Source of the DNA: Rhizobium sp. GN54
GTDB taxonomy: Bacteria; Pseudomonadota; Alphaproteobacteria; Rhizobiales; Rhizobiaceae
Assembly (NCBI RefSeq): GCF_021026345.1
Contig: NZ_JAJNCZ010000008.1
Location: forward strand, 1 to 64,000
DNA: 64,000 nucleotides
Direction of reading: 5' to 3'
Shown: positions 8,601 through 15,328 of the stretch, in pieces
Position numbering within the stretch: position 1 is the stretch's first letter
How the letters are laid out: the number at the start of each line of letters is the position of its first letter
Position numbers and translations under genes: made by a program
The notes under the pieces: generated by a model
What the model was told of the DNA's origin: nothing
Seen by the model: the letters and a program-made list of their open reading frames with translations, nothing else
The model's database searches: none

Positions 8601-9973
8601 TCACGGCCGGTAAGATTGCGGTCGATGCGGTCACGGCTGCAAACATCGTTGCTGGGACCATCACTGCGACCGAGCTTGCCTCGAACTCCGTGACGGCGGT
8701 GAAAATCGCAGCAGGTGCGGTGATCGCGGGTAAGCTGGCCGCCAATTCGGTGGTGGCCGACAGTATTAGTGCTGGTGCCATTACAGCCATCAAGATTGAT
8801 GCAGGAGCCGTCACCACTGACAAGATCCAGGCGGCCGCAGTCGTTGGCGACAAGATCGCCGCGAACTCAGTCACGTCGGACAAAATGGTAGCGAACTCTA
8901 TCACCGCCCGTGAGCTCGTGCTTACGGACTTTGAGAACATCGTGCCGAACGGTTTCTTCAGTGATGGCACCCTGAACGGCTGGACCAACGTGGCCCCCAG
9001 CATCGCTGTGGTGCCCGGCACATCGCGACCGCCCGTACGCTCGCCCTACATTGCCGCTTATGCACCTACGACCACGCTCGACGCCATGTACACGGCGGCA
9101 AATATTCAACTGTCACCGGGTGACAAGTTTCACGTTCATTTCGAATACGCCGGCAGCGGCGGCTCGCCCGCCGGTTCGTTTACGCTGGCTATGATTTACA
9201 GTGACGCAGAGGGTGCCTTCCTTAGCGGCAGTGGAGTTACCGTCAACATTACCGGAGTGAGTTGGCAAACTGCTACCGCTGAATTCACCGCGCCTGCTGG
9301 CGCCGTTTGCATTCGCCGCATTGAGATGAGGCGAAATGCGGGTACCACCGGTGACGGCAGTGCGTATGTCACCAACATCCTGGTGCGCCGAAAGAAGAAC
9401 TCCGAGCTCATCGTGGATGGAGCGATCATCGCGGACAAGCTCGCCACCAACTCGGTCACCGCCGCAAAAATTGCGGCAGGCGCCATCACTGCCGCCAAGA
9501 TCTCCGCCCGCGTCATTTCCGCCGACAAGCTGGTGCTGGGCGACATCACCTACGAAGAGATCGGCAATAACCAGATCACCGTTGCCGCAACCTCCTACAC
9601 GAACTCAACAACAGGCATATCGGTCAATAACAGTTGGTCGGGTGTCGGCTCAGTGACCCTGGCCCATGGCAACACAGCCGGTAAGGTCCTCATCAAGGGA
9701 ATTTGCACCCATGACGCGGATATCCCGAAACTCGAAGGAGACTATCCAGTTGTGGGCATGCGTCTGGTGGACTCGAATACGGGTAACGTTATTGAGACCT
9801 TCAGCGGCATTCAACCTTATGGCAACTGTCAGGTTTACTCGGTCTGGTCGCCCCCCAGCGGGCGCACGTCAACCACCTTCAACTGCCAGATCCGCGTCGA
9901 GACAGCGCGTACCAACACAATTCAATTTAACTTCCGCAACCGTTTCGTCGAAGCGACTGCCCTCCGGAGGTGA
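5630..9973 (+). CDS. J-like host-specificity tail protein with repeat fibre and two inserted jelly-roll modules
   Basis: This 1447-residue tail-tip protein probably contacts the host surface. Residues 1-22 form a Sec-type signal peptide (MKFLVLLLAAW, then SAAHA), unusual for a virion protein, followed by a hydrophobic stretch to about 60. Residues 70-640 match the conserved J/tail-hub region in style. After that, short repeats of the form 'A-[IV]-T-x-x-K-[IL]-A-x-x-[AS]-V' fill about 645-805, 962-1102 and 1257-1305. Two beta-rich carbohydrate-binding-like modules (about 806-960 and 1103-1255) interrupt the repeats, each ending with an ELIVDGA-type link. The C-terminal 140 residues form a distinct beta-rich head. 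Receptor binding is inferred. Confidence 0.85.
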   Translation: MKFLVLLLAAWFVLATPSAAHADPITALVTAIASTIGSLGAFGQALFGLALKIGTSLLAKAMQKDPEPVGVRGQIQVGGDNPVSFIVGTYATEGQLEYVGTWGKSGKTPNAYLTQVISLSDLPVNGLVDLFVNGEKVTIDYDDTSYGDWGFPIKEYADGSDNALWIKFYDGTQTDADPLLIEEFGDHDERPWEAEMIGRGVAYAVVTGQFRRDRLTGPPRCVFVIEGIKVYDPRKDTTAGGSGSHRWGDRSTYEWSDNPKVIQYNVMRGIYYGGEWFYGGQGMRAFQLPVSSWFAAMNECDRLVDKKGGGTEKNFRCGYEVKGDLEPIELCQKLDRACNGKTAENGGIYKTVCGNPGMPVYYFTDENLIVSEPQSFTPFPGLEKTYNGAHASYPEPEEAWAAKDAPPRYRSDLEDEDDGRRLIANLTYEAVPYKRQVQRLMRAALEANRRFRSHQGVFTPAAKLLEPLDVISWTSARNGYENKRFQLGAIDDLNNVNQSAAFSELDPSDYDWSTDYELPDSTGPIGRVKPQPQVLTGFGVFPDTVKDANGNDRRPAILLVWPWDADDVAVRAIAFRVRRQDNQEMVFAGRFDQPEDGQVLIAPFSLVGNDDYEVRAKFITNSNTELFAWSTWLPVTTPDVQFIAEDILDGAITAQKIADAAITAAKLMDEAVTELKIADRAISDAKIKLDAIKTELIDNEAVVEAALADVAVTSAKIANSAVSELKLAENAVTEAKVAVGAITQLKIASGAVGNAQLAGLAVDAAKLATNAVTETKIADGAITTPKLVANAVVADKIAAQSVSVSKLIVANLENALAGGEDPSTTGWVAVSGAGGGFSSTTTYNGKPYALTIAPATGLTTFTYPAKIGVNEGEQYYLSFMMNRSALWDGSVGNAKLRIGDQDGNYLAALSYSNVDAAQNTWVKREATYTIPAGVTSLTLALTSDSTAGGLRLSDFVFRKMASAELIVDGAVIAGKVAALAISAGNLQAGSVTAGKIAVDAVTAANIVAGTITATELASNSVTAVKIAAGAVIAGKLAANSVVADSISAGAITAIKIDAGAVTTDKIQAAAVVGDKIAANSVTSDKMVANSITARELVLTDFENIVPNGFFSDGTLNGWTNVAPSIAVVPGTSRPPVRSPYIAAYAPTTTLDAMYTAANIQLSPGDKFHVHFEYAGSGGSPAGSFTLAMIYSDAEGAFLSGSGVTVNITGVSWQTATAEFTAPAGAVCIRRIEMRRNAGTTGDGSAYVTNILVRRKKNSELIVDGAIIADKLATNSVTAAKIAAGAITAAKISARVISADKLVLGDITYEEIGNNQITVAATSYTNSTTGISVNNSWSGVGSVTLAHGNTAGKVLIKGICTHDADIPKLEGDYPVVGMRLVDSNTGNVIETFSGIQPYGNCQVYSVWSPPSGRTSTTFNCQIRVETARTNTIQFNFRNRFVEATALRR

Positions 9974-9979
9974 CCCTGC

Positions 9980-10402
9980 ATGGTCCAGAATGCCAACCAA
10001 TCAAACTATTCGATCTACTACCCTGAAACGGGCGAGGTCATGTGCTGCGGAATGTGCTCACCTGCCGACAGCGTCGCCAACCAACTCGATGGCTGGCCCG
10101 ATCACTACGTTTATTCGGAAGCGGTCGACGGAGAGACCCACTATATGGTCGAGGGCGCCCCCGCGCCTCGGCCGGAACTGGCTTGCGCATCGAGCTACAG
10201 CGTTACTGCGGACGCGCAGGACGAGGTGACGATCGCGCTGCCGGCCGGTACGGCGATAACCTTCCAGGGTGAGACATCCGTGACGGATGGCGATGATTTC
10301 GCGTTCACGACGGATATCCCCGGAACTTACGTGTTCAGGCTCACGCCGCCGTTCCCATTCATTCCGCTTACCCTGACGATCGAGGCTGCCGATGCGGTTT
10401 GA
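9980..10402 (+). CDS. Tail-fibre-associated protein, unknown family
   Basis: This 140-residue protein starts 6 bases after the J-like gene and overlaps the next gene by 11 bases, so the three are co-translated. The N-terminus has a Cys pair (MCCGMC) within a short segment describing a query sequence and a 'DGWPDHYVYSE' patch. The C-terminal half is a predicted all-beta domain ending in hydrophobic strands (FRLTPPFPFIPLTLTIE). It is likely a fibre tip subunit or chaperone by position, with no recognised family. Confidence 0.6.
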   Translation: MVQNANQSNYSIYYPETGEVMCCGMCSPADSVANQLDGWPDHYVYSEAVDGETHYMVEGAPAPRPELACASSYSVTADAQDEVTIALPAGTAITFQGETSVTDGDDFAFTTDIPGTYVFRLTPPFPFIPLTLTIEAADAV

Positions 10403-10802
10403 TCTTCGTGATGACCTCCCCACGCTCAAGGCGGAACTGCAGGCGGACATCGATCGCAGCGCTGGGGAAGTCCGGCTGCTGTTCATCACCGATGCACCGG
10501 GTCAGGATATGATCTACCAGGAGAAGCGGCGCGAGGCCGAAGCCTTTCAGGCGAACCCCGATCTGCCGCCCGAACAGACGCCACACATGACAGCCGAGGC
10601 TGCCGCGTTCGGTATGACGCGCGTCGCGAAGGCAAGCGAAATCCTCGCGCAGGCCAGCGCATGGACCGCCGTCTCAGCGATGATCGAGACGCGCCGACTT
10701 TCAGCAAAAGCCAGCGTCCAGGCCGCGACCTCACCCTTTGTCGCCCGTGGAGCCGCTGTCGTCGATTGGTCCGATATCGCCGCCGTTGCGCCATCAGACT
10801 AA
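10392..10802 (+). CDS. Putative tail fibre assembly protein
   Basis: This 136-residue protein overlaps the preceding gene. It is largely helical, with an acidic N-terminus and a conserved-looking 'QDMIYQEKRREAEAF' segment near residue 38 like that of short tail-fibre assembly chaperones in alphaproteobacterial phages, followed by an Ala-rich helical half. Its stop overlaps by nine bases the 3' end of a tiny convergent ORF on the other strand. Function is inferred from position and the motif. Confidence 0.6.
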   Translation: MRFDLRDDLPTLKAELQADIDRSAGEVRLLFITDAPGQDMIYQEKRREAEAFQANPDLPPEQTPHMTAEAAAFGMTRVAKASEILAQASAWTAVSAMIETRRLSAKASVQAATSPFVARGAAVVDWSDIAAVAPSD

Positions 10803-10871
10803 CAGGGTCACGAGAAGTACGAATAGAACGGCAATTCCAAAGACCGAGAACTCCACAAATCCGTCATGCAT
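10794..10871 (-). CDS. 25-residue single-span membrane peptide candidate
   Basis: This ORF is too short for ordinary gene callers. The ATG is preceded by GGAGG with 8 bases of spacing, a near-ideal ribosome binding site. The peptide begins MHDGFVEF, continues with about 17 hydrophobic residues (VFGIAVLFVLLVTLLV) and stops there. It is convergent to the tail-fibre assembly gene, with a 9-base 3' overlap, in a region otherwise transcribed on the plus strand. It could be a small membrane modulator, a superinfection-exclusion factor or a type I toxin-like peptide; none of these is shown. Expression is unproven. Confidence 0.45.
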   Translation of the reverse strand: MHDGFVEFSVFGIAVLFVLLVTLLV

Positions 10872-10965
10872 CGTGGCATCCTCCGTGGGACAACGTCACT
10901 AAACGCTGTCATGCAACCCAGGTTCCCGAGCCGAACGAAAAAGTCATGCAGAGTAGGCAGCGAAA

Positions 10966-10990
10966 GAGCCCCGCGGGGGTCACGGGGCTC
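10966..10990. terminator. GC-rich hairpin between tail and lysis genes
   Basis: An 8-bp stem (GAGCCCCG with CGGGGCTC) encloses a 9-base loop, with short T-richness on both sides. It lies between the end of the tail cassette and the endolysin gene. It may end tail transcription or serve the minus-strand small ORF region; direction is uncertain. The rest of 10872-11150 shows no supported gene. Confidence 0.5.
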
Positions 10991-11150
10991 TCATACTCGC
11001 GCGGCGCATCTCATCTGCCGACGTGCCGGCCGACAGACCCTGATTAAGACGCGCCCGCTTACGATCGAAGATACATCCAGCACAAGCACCGGTCCACGTG
11101 CCCGCAGTTGCGCGTAGCCCCGACCGCGGGCTCAAACAAAGGACATCACC

Positions 11151-11951
11151 ATGACCACAAACGTGCTGGACCTCCAGCGGCGCTTGCTGGCGCTCGGGTT
11201 CAACCCCGGAACGCCGGATGGGATTGCCGGGCCACGGACCAAGGCAGCGGTGCGGCTGTTCCAGATCTCCGAGGGGCTGACGGCTGATGGCATTGCCGGC
11301 CCGAAGACATGGGAACGGCTGCGGGCGAAGGAAAACGCGCCACAGGACTCAGGAGCGCCGTTCTATATGGGAACGGGCGCCAAGCTGTCAGCCGCAGACT
11401 TCGCGCGTCTGGCGGCCTCTCACGGCATCGAGGAAGCCAAGATACGGGCTGTGAACGAGGTCGAGGCGGCGGGCTCCGGCTTCTACGCCTCTGGGGCGGT
11501 CAAATGCCTCTACGAGCCCCACATCGCGTGGAAGATGACGAGCGGGAAGGTGAGGGACGCTCTCGCCGCCGAGGGGCTCGCCTACGCCAAGTGGAAGGCC
11601 GGCGCATACCCGGCAACGTCGTTCGTGCGGATCGACCTGTGCACCAAGATCGCCGGGGCGGAAGTGGCGGCGCTCTCCACGTCGTGGGGGCTCGGCCAGA
11701 TCATGGGCTTCAACCACGAAGCCTGCAGCTATCCGACCGCCGTCGCCATGGTGAAGGACTTCGCCCTGTCCGAGGCGAACCAGCTTGAGGGCATGATCCG
11801 CTTCATCAAGGCCAACCCCGCCATGTTCGCAGCTCTCCAGCGGGGCGACTGGGCCGGCTTTGCCTCTCGCTACAACGGCCCCGGATACGCAGCCAACAAC
11901 TACGATTCGAAGCTGGCCGCTGCCTATGCACGGCACAAGAAAGGAGCATGA
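11151..11951 (+). CDS. Endolysin: peptidoglycan-binding domain plus N-acetylmuramidase
   Basis: This 266-residue lytic enzyme cleaves the glycan backbone at the end of phage infection. Residues 4-58 are a PG_binding_1 domain with the repeated 'GxTPDGIAGPRT ... LTADGIAGPKTW' pattern. Residues about 80-262 match the N-acetylmuramidase (DUF3380) family, with the candidate catalytic Glu in AVNEVEA (103-105), the YEPH patch and the STSWGLGQIMG motif. There is no signal peptide, so export would need a holin. Two holin candidates follow (11954 and 12459). The call is firm from domain order and motifs. Confidence 0.92.
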   Translation: MTTNVLDLQRRLLALGFNPGTPDGIAGPRTKAAVRLFQISEGLTADGIAGPKTWERLRAKENAPQDSGAPFYMGTGAKLSAADFARLAASHGIEEAKIRAVNEVEAAGSGFYASGAVKCLYEPHIAWKMTSGKVRDALAAEGLAYAKWKAGAYPATSFVRIDLCTKIAGAEVAALSTSWGLGQIMGFNHEACSYPTAVAMVKDFALSEANQLEGMIRFIKANPAMFAALQRGDWAGFASRYNGPGYAANNYDSKLAAAYARHKKGA

Positions 11952-11953
11952 CC

Positions 11954-12127
11954 ATGCAGAAACTCTCGAAAGCCATCGCAGCAGCAGCCGGCGGCGCTGC
12001 TACCGGAACCATCGGCCTACCGTTCATGCCGGAAGGCACGCCCTGGTACGGCTATCTCGCGCTCTACGCCATCACGACGCTGCTGCCGGCGGTGATGACC
12101 TACGTCGCACCGGCAAACAAGTCCTGA
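11954..12127 (+). CDS. Small holin-like protein
   Basis: This 57-residue ORF starts two bases after the endolysin stop (TGACCATG), with AAAGGAG as ribosome binding site inside the endolysin end. An Ala/Gly-rich N-terminal helix is followed by a hydrophobic span (YLALYAITTLLPAVMTYV). Size, hydrophobicity and coupling to the endolysin suit a holin or antiholin. Its last 28 bases overlap a convergent gene on the minus strand. There is no sequence-family proof. Confidence 0.65.
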   Translation: MQKLSKAIAAAAGGAATGTIGLPFMPEGTPWYGYLALYAITTLLPAVMTYVAPANKS

Positions 12128-12333
12128 CCGGGATGCCCGGCCATTGCGAGTAGCTTCGCGCGATCGTGGATGCCCTCGTTGTATAGGCTGAGCAGTTGCT
12201 TGGCCAAGGCGAATGCTGCCTCGCTCTCAGCTTCGATTTGCCGTTGGCGGCATATCTCGTCGAAGGCTTCTCCCAACATCGAGAGACCATCCGGATCGAT
12301 GTAACTCCCCTTCGGGAGGTGACGATGGATCAT
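12100..12333 (-). CDS. Hypothetical protein of a type common in Rhizobiales
   Basis: This 77-residue soluble helical protein begins MIHRHLPKGSYIDPDGL and continues with 'LGEAFDEICRQRQIEAESEAAFALAKQL'-like helices, a pattern I associate with short uncharacterised Rhizobiales proteins. I chose the ATG at 12333 because the conserved-looking part begins there and GGGAGA lies just upstream; an in-frame extension to 12435 looks non-coding. It is antisense to the holin candidate over 28 bases. It may be host-derived cargo. Function unknown. Confidence 0.6.
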   Translation of the reverse strand: MIHRHLPKGSYIDPDGLSMLGEAFDEICRQRQIEAESEAAFALAKQLLSLYNEGIHDRAKLLAMAGHPGQDLFAGAT

Positions 12334-12458
12334 GGTGAAATCTCCCTCGTCCGGGGCGCCTGGGGCGCCTTGGCACGCAAGCATAGCATGAGAATGCGCA
12401 TCGCGGGCGTCAAAGGCACGGCGCGAAACACACACACATTGGAATGGCAGGGGACTAA

Positions 12459-12758
12459 ATGGCCGAGGATGAGATGATGGACGCCGCGGATCTCCGTGCC
12501 CGCAATGCTGCCAATGAGCAAAAGCTCATCTCGATAGACGCCCGAATGTCGGCGCTTGAGGCTTGGCAGCGGCAGATGGACATTTTCCACGCCCGCAGGG
12601 ACGAGCAATTCACCAACATGATTGGCCGGTTTGCTGATCTTGAGGGGAAGCTCGACAAGCTGACCGGCGGCATCAGCCGACTGATCTGGATCATCGGAAC
12701 AGCCGTCATAGGAGTTGCCGTGACCTTCGTGTTGAAGGGCGGGCTCGACGTGCCCTGA
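12459..12758 (+). CDS. Coiled-coil plus C-terminal membrane span protein, possible holin/XhlA-like
   Basis: This 99-residue protein has an N-terminal charged coiled-coil (residues 5-70) and one membrane helix near the C-terminus (ISRLIWIIGTAVIGVAVTFVL). This layout is shared by XhlA-type lysis accessory proteins and small spanin-like or holin-like phage proteins. It lies in the lysis region after the endolysin and the first holin candidate. The specific role is an inference from topology. Confidence 0.6.
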   Translation: MAEDEMMDAADLRARNAANEQKLISIDARMSALEAWQRQMDIFHARRDEQFTNMIGRFADLEGKLDKLTGGISRLIWIIGTAVIGVAVTFVLKGGLDVP

Positions 12759-12922
12759 CTACGGCAGCACCCTGTTGATATCCGGCGCGTCCACAGCGAC
12801 GCGAGCAGCGGACGTGTTTCGCGATCTGGGTCGGGTGATCTACTACGTCAAGTTTAGGACTCGATTGTGCACGTTACTTCAGATAGCTTTTCCTCGCAGA
12901 GTGCAACCATGTTGGGGAGACA

Positions 12923-14368
12923 ATGATGAAGATTTCACGTCGAGCGTTTACGGCATCTTCATGTGGGGGACTTGCAGCAGCACTGATGGCGGGGCCTGTT
13001 GTCGCACAGGACGGGTCGATCAGCGATGAGTTGCTAGGGCGGACGGATTTCTGGACCGCGTTGGAAGCTTACGCATACGCATATCCGCTTGTCACCATGG
13101 AGTATACACGGCGGGTGATTACGAATGTCGCCGAGCCGCACGGCACCAAAGCGCCGATGGGACAGATCGGCCGACTGCGCGAATACCCAAACGCGTCGTT
13201 TCGAGATGTGACCGCGCCAAATGCCGACACCCTCTATACCTATGCGTTCTTCGAAGTCGGCGAGGAGCCCTACGTCCTGAGCCTGCCAGACATGGGGGAT
13301 CGTTATGCTCTGTTTCCGATGCTCGACGGCTGGACCAACGTCTTTGAAGTGCCGGGCAAGCGGACGACCGGAACTGGTGCTCAGACCTACGCGATAACTG
13401 GCCCGGGGTGGTCGGGTGGACTGCCCGAGGGCGTCATAGAATATAAATCACCGACCAGCATGGTTTGGCTACTCGGCCGCATCTATTGCACCGGGACGCC
13501 TGAAGACTATGCCGCCGTCCATAAGCTTCAGGACGAGGTGAAACTCGTCCCGCTAAGCGCTTATGACAAGGACTACACCCCGCCACCGGGCAAGGTCGAC
13601 CCCGAAATCGATATGAAGACGGCCGTGCGCGAGCAGGTCAATGCGCTGGATGCGGTGTCGTATTTCACGCTGTTCTGCGAGTTGATGAAGAATAATCCGC
13701 CCGCGGCCGCCGACGCGCCAATTTTGGAGAAACTGGCTACCATCGGCATCGTGCCGGGTCAGGATTTCGACGCCAGCAAGTTGGATATCATCCTTCACAG
13801 GCGGCTGCCGCAAATCGCCTTTGCGCGTATCATGCTGCATTTCAAAGACAGCGGCGGAGATATCAAGGACATCAACGGCTGGGCCTATACGACGAAGACC
13901 GGACTTTATGGCACGGACTATCTCCAGCGGGCCCTGATCACCGCCATCGGTCTTGGAGCCAATCGGCCCCAGGACGCCGTCTATCCGACAAGCACCAAGT
14001 CGGGCGGCGGCCTGCTCTCCCGCGACTACAATGGGTCAGAGAAATACGTGATCAATTTCCCTGAAGGCCATTTGCCCCCGGCAAACGGCTTCTGGTCGAT
14101 CACCATGTATGACGCCGGCTATTTCTTCGTGGAGAACCCAATCAACCGCTACTCTATCAGCCCGCGTCAAGATCTGAAGTCAAATCCAGACGGATCGACC
14201 ACCATCTACATCCAGCATGAATCGCCGGGAGCGGCCAAAGAATCGAACTGGCTTCCGGCTCCGAAGGACAAGTTCATCCTGATGATGCGACTGTACTGGC
14301 CCAAGGAGGGAAACCCGTCGATCCTTGATGGATCATGGGTGCTACCTGCAGCGAAAAAGATAAGTTGA
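12923..14368 (+). CDS. DUF1254/DUF1214 domain secreted protein (prophage cargo)
   Basis: This 481-residue protein has a twin-arginine-like leader (KISRRAF, hydrophobic stretch, cleavage after VVAQ) and the two domains usual in this family: DUF1254 at about 50-180 (AYAYAYPLVTMEYTRR, then APNADTLYT) and DUF1214 at about 350-465 (NGFWSITMYDAGYFF). The biochemical role of the family is unknown; the fold places it in the periplasm. It has GGGGAGACA before tandem ATGs. It sits between phage lysis genes and the repressor operon and looks less GC-rich than the chromosome, so it is probably a lysogenic-conversion gene. Confidence 0.88.
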   Translation: MMKISRRAFTASSCGGLAAALMAGPVVAQDGSISDELLGRTDFWTALEAYAYAYPLVTMEYTRRVITNVAEPHGTKAPMGQIGRLREYPNASFRDVTAPNADTLYTYAFFEVGEEPYVLSLPDMGDRYALFPMLDGWTNVFEVPGKRTTGTGAQTYAITGPGWSGGLPEGVIEYKSPTSMVWLLGRIYCTGTPEDYAAVHKLQDEVKLVPLSAYDKDYTPPPGKVDPEIDMKTAVREQVNALDAVSYFTLFCELMKNNPPAAADAPILEKLATIGIVPGQDFDASKLDIILHRRLPQIAFARIMLHFKDSGGDIKDINGWAYTTKTGLYGTDYLQRALITAIGLGANRPQDAVYPTSTKSGGGLLSRDYNGSEKYVINFPEGHLPPANGFWSITMYDAGYFFVENPINRYSISPRQDLKSNPDGSTTIYIQHESPGAAKESNWLPAPKDKFILMMRLYWPKEGNPSILDGSWVLPAAKKIS

Positions 14369-14430
14369 GCAGCAATCTGTTGTCACCGACAGCACTGCGG
14401 TTTGGTCTTGTGATCATCGTCAAGGGTGAA

Positions 14431-14453
14431 GCCGGCAGGAGCTGCCTGCCGGC
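14431..14453 (+). terminator. Hairpin downstream of the DUF1254 gene
   Basis: A perfect 9-bp stem (GCCGGCAGG with CCTGCCGGC) encloses a 5-base loop, 63 bases after the stop codon. It is followed by a pyrimidine-rich run rather than a clean T-tract. It probably terminates the cargo transcript. Confidence 0.55.
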
Positions 14454-14471
14454 CCACCTCTTCCTCATTTG

Positions 14472-14636
14472 GTGGATCGGACGCTTCCAGAGCTTGCGGC
14501 GCAGTGGACAGGCGGCATCGATTTTGCCGGCATCCAGGCATCCGCCCCCAAGGCATGCGGCAACGAAGTCTTCTCGAGCGATCGCAAGCGGTCCGCCTTC
14601 GACAGGCTGTGCATCTTGCCACGCACGCCTGGATAA
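14472..14636 (+). pseudogene. Possible protein-coding remnant
   Basis: An open stretch starting at a GTG gives 54 residues with balanced composition (VDRTLPELAAQWTGG..., ..CGNEVFSSDRKRSAFDRL..), unlike the Arg/Pro-rich translations usual for non-coding frames here. There is no good ribosome binding site. It may be the truncated end of a gene lost during prophage decay. The parent family is not recognised. Confidence 0.25.
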
Positions 14637-14670
14637 TCATCCCGCGCATGTAGCCCTCAGGCATCAGAGG

Positions 14671-14922
14671 TCAGCACGCAGCGACGTACCGCCGACCGTA
14701 CCTGTCTCGATAATAGCAATGCCCGGGTTGCCCGGCGACATTACCAATCACGGCACCTGAAACGCCACCAATAGCGGCCCCCACAGCAGCTCCGCGAACG
14801 TTGCCGGTCACGGCCCCGCCTACAACAGCACCGGTTGCAGCACCGATGCCAGCACCGCGCTCGGTAGGGGTGCACCCAGCAAGCATTCCTATTGCCGCGA
14901 CCAGTACTGAGATCTTCCTCAT
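14671..14922 (-). CDS. Glycine-zipper lipoprotein (OmpA/SlyB-like small protein)
   Basis: This 83-residue protein has a lipoprotein leader ending in a lipobox (LAGC near residue 16). The mature part is a glycine zipper (GAGIGAATGAVVGGAVTG, then GAAVGAAIGGVSGAVIG) with a short tail of aromatic and Arg residues ending in C. Such proteins insert in or stabilise the outer membrane. The ATG at 14922 is chosen because GGAGGAGG lies just upstream; the longer ORF upstream has no features. Its location inside the prophage suggests cargo acting on the envelope of the lysogen. Confidence 0.8.
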   Translation of the reverse strand: MRKISVLVAAIGMLAGCTPTERGAGIGAATGAVVGGAVTGNVRGAAVGAAIGGVSGAVIGNVAGQPGHCYYRDRYGRRYVAAC

Positions 14923-15081
14923 AGAAGCCTCCTCCAGATGGTTGCATCTAAAGAATGGGCCCGAAACCACTTCGTTCCGAGGCTGAGGGGAGCGCACCCG
15001 AATTTCTGGGTTCGACCCTTCGCTAGCATTGCAACCAGGTTTTTCAGGAGCTCGCAAGCGGTCGGTGCAACGCGGAAGGCA

Positions 15082-15108
15082 TAAAAAGAGCCCCGCCAGT
15101 TGCGGGGC
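15082..15108 (-). terminator. Rho-independent terminator on the minus strand
   Basis: A 7-bp GC stem (15090-15096 with 15102-15108) is followed on the minus strand by TCTTTTTAT. It closes a short transcription unit whose left and right borders are both terminators (see 15235-15258). Confidence 0.8.
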
Positions 15109-15120
15109 AATCGGGCTTGA

Positions 15121-15216
15121 TCAAAGCCGGAGGGGAGCAGCGCCGTAGGGCTGCATATGAACGGTACCGTCCAAACGTTTTTCGTGCAAAGTGCTAAATT
15201 TAGCCCGCCCGTTCAT
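15121..15216 (-). other. Terminator-bounded mini-unit: 31-codon ORF or small RNA
   Basis: Between two minus-strand terminators there is room only for a very short transcript. It contains a 31-codon ORF (MNGRAKFSTLHEKRLDG...), without a strong ribosome binding site, and two perfect palindromes: GCTAAATTTAGC at 15193-15204 and ACGGTACCGT at 15161-15170. The palindromes could be regulator sites or RNA stems. A small peptide, a small RNA and a promoter/operator island are all possible; the sequence does not decide. Confidence 0.35.
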
Positions 15217-15234
15217 GGGAGGGACACCCCGGTC

Positions 15235-15258
15235 AAAAAGAAGCCCGCCGAAGCGGGC
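15235..15258 (-). terminator. Strong terminator ending the lysogeny operon
   Basis: On the minus strand: GCCCGC, a TTCG tetraloop, GCGGGC, then TTCTTTTT. It lies about 70 bases after the repressor stop and ends the eight-gene minus-strand operon. Confidence 0.88.
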
Positions 15259-15328
15259 CAGAGAAAAATCAGCGCGTACGCAGTGACATGTCGCGCCTAA
15301 CAACGACGTTGCGCTCGGCATCTGAACA

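Larger units (their letters stand above)
14369..14670. other. Intergenic stretch after the DUF1254 gene
   Basis: About 300 bases without a confident gene. It holds a strong hairpin at 14431-14453 and, at 14472-14636 on the plus strand, a 54-codon open stretch that reads like the end of a real protein. Both are listed separately. I see no promoter I would defend. Confidence 0.5.

Noticed and set aside
12775-13029. 84-codon plus-strand frame before the DUF1254 gene
   Set aside because: It overlaps the leader of the DUF1254 protein in another frame and has no ribosome binding site or recognisable pattern.
15121-15321. 66-codon minus-strand frame as one gene
   Set aside because: It reads through the repressor terminator at 15235-15258. 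Only the portion after it could be expressed separately.
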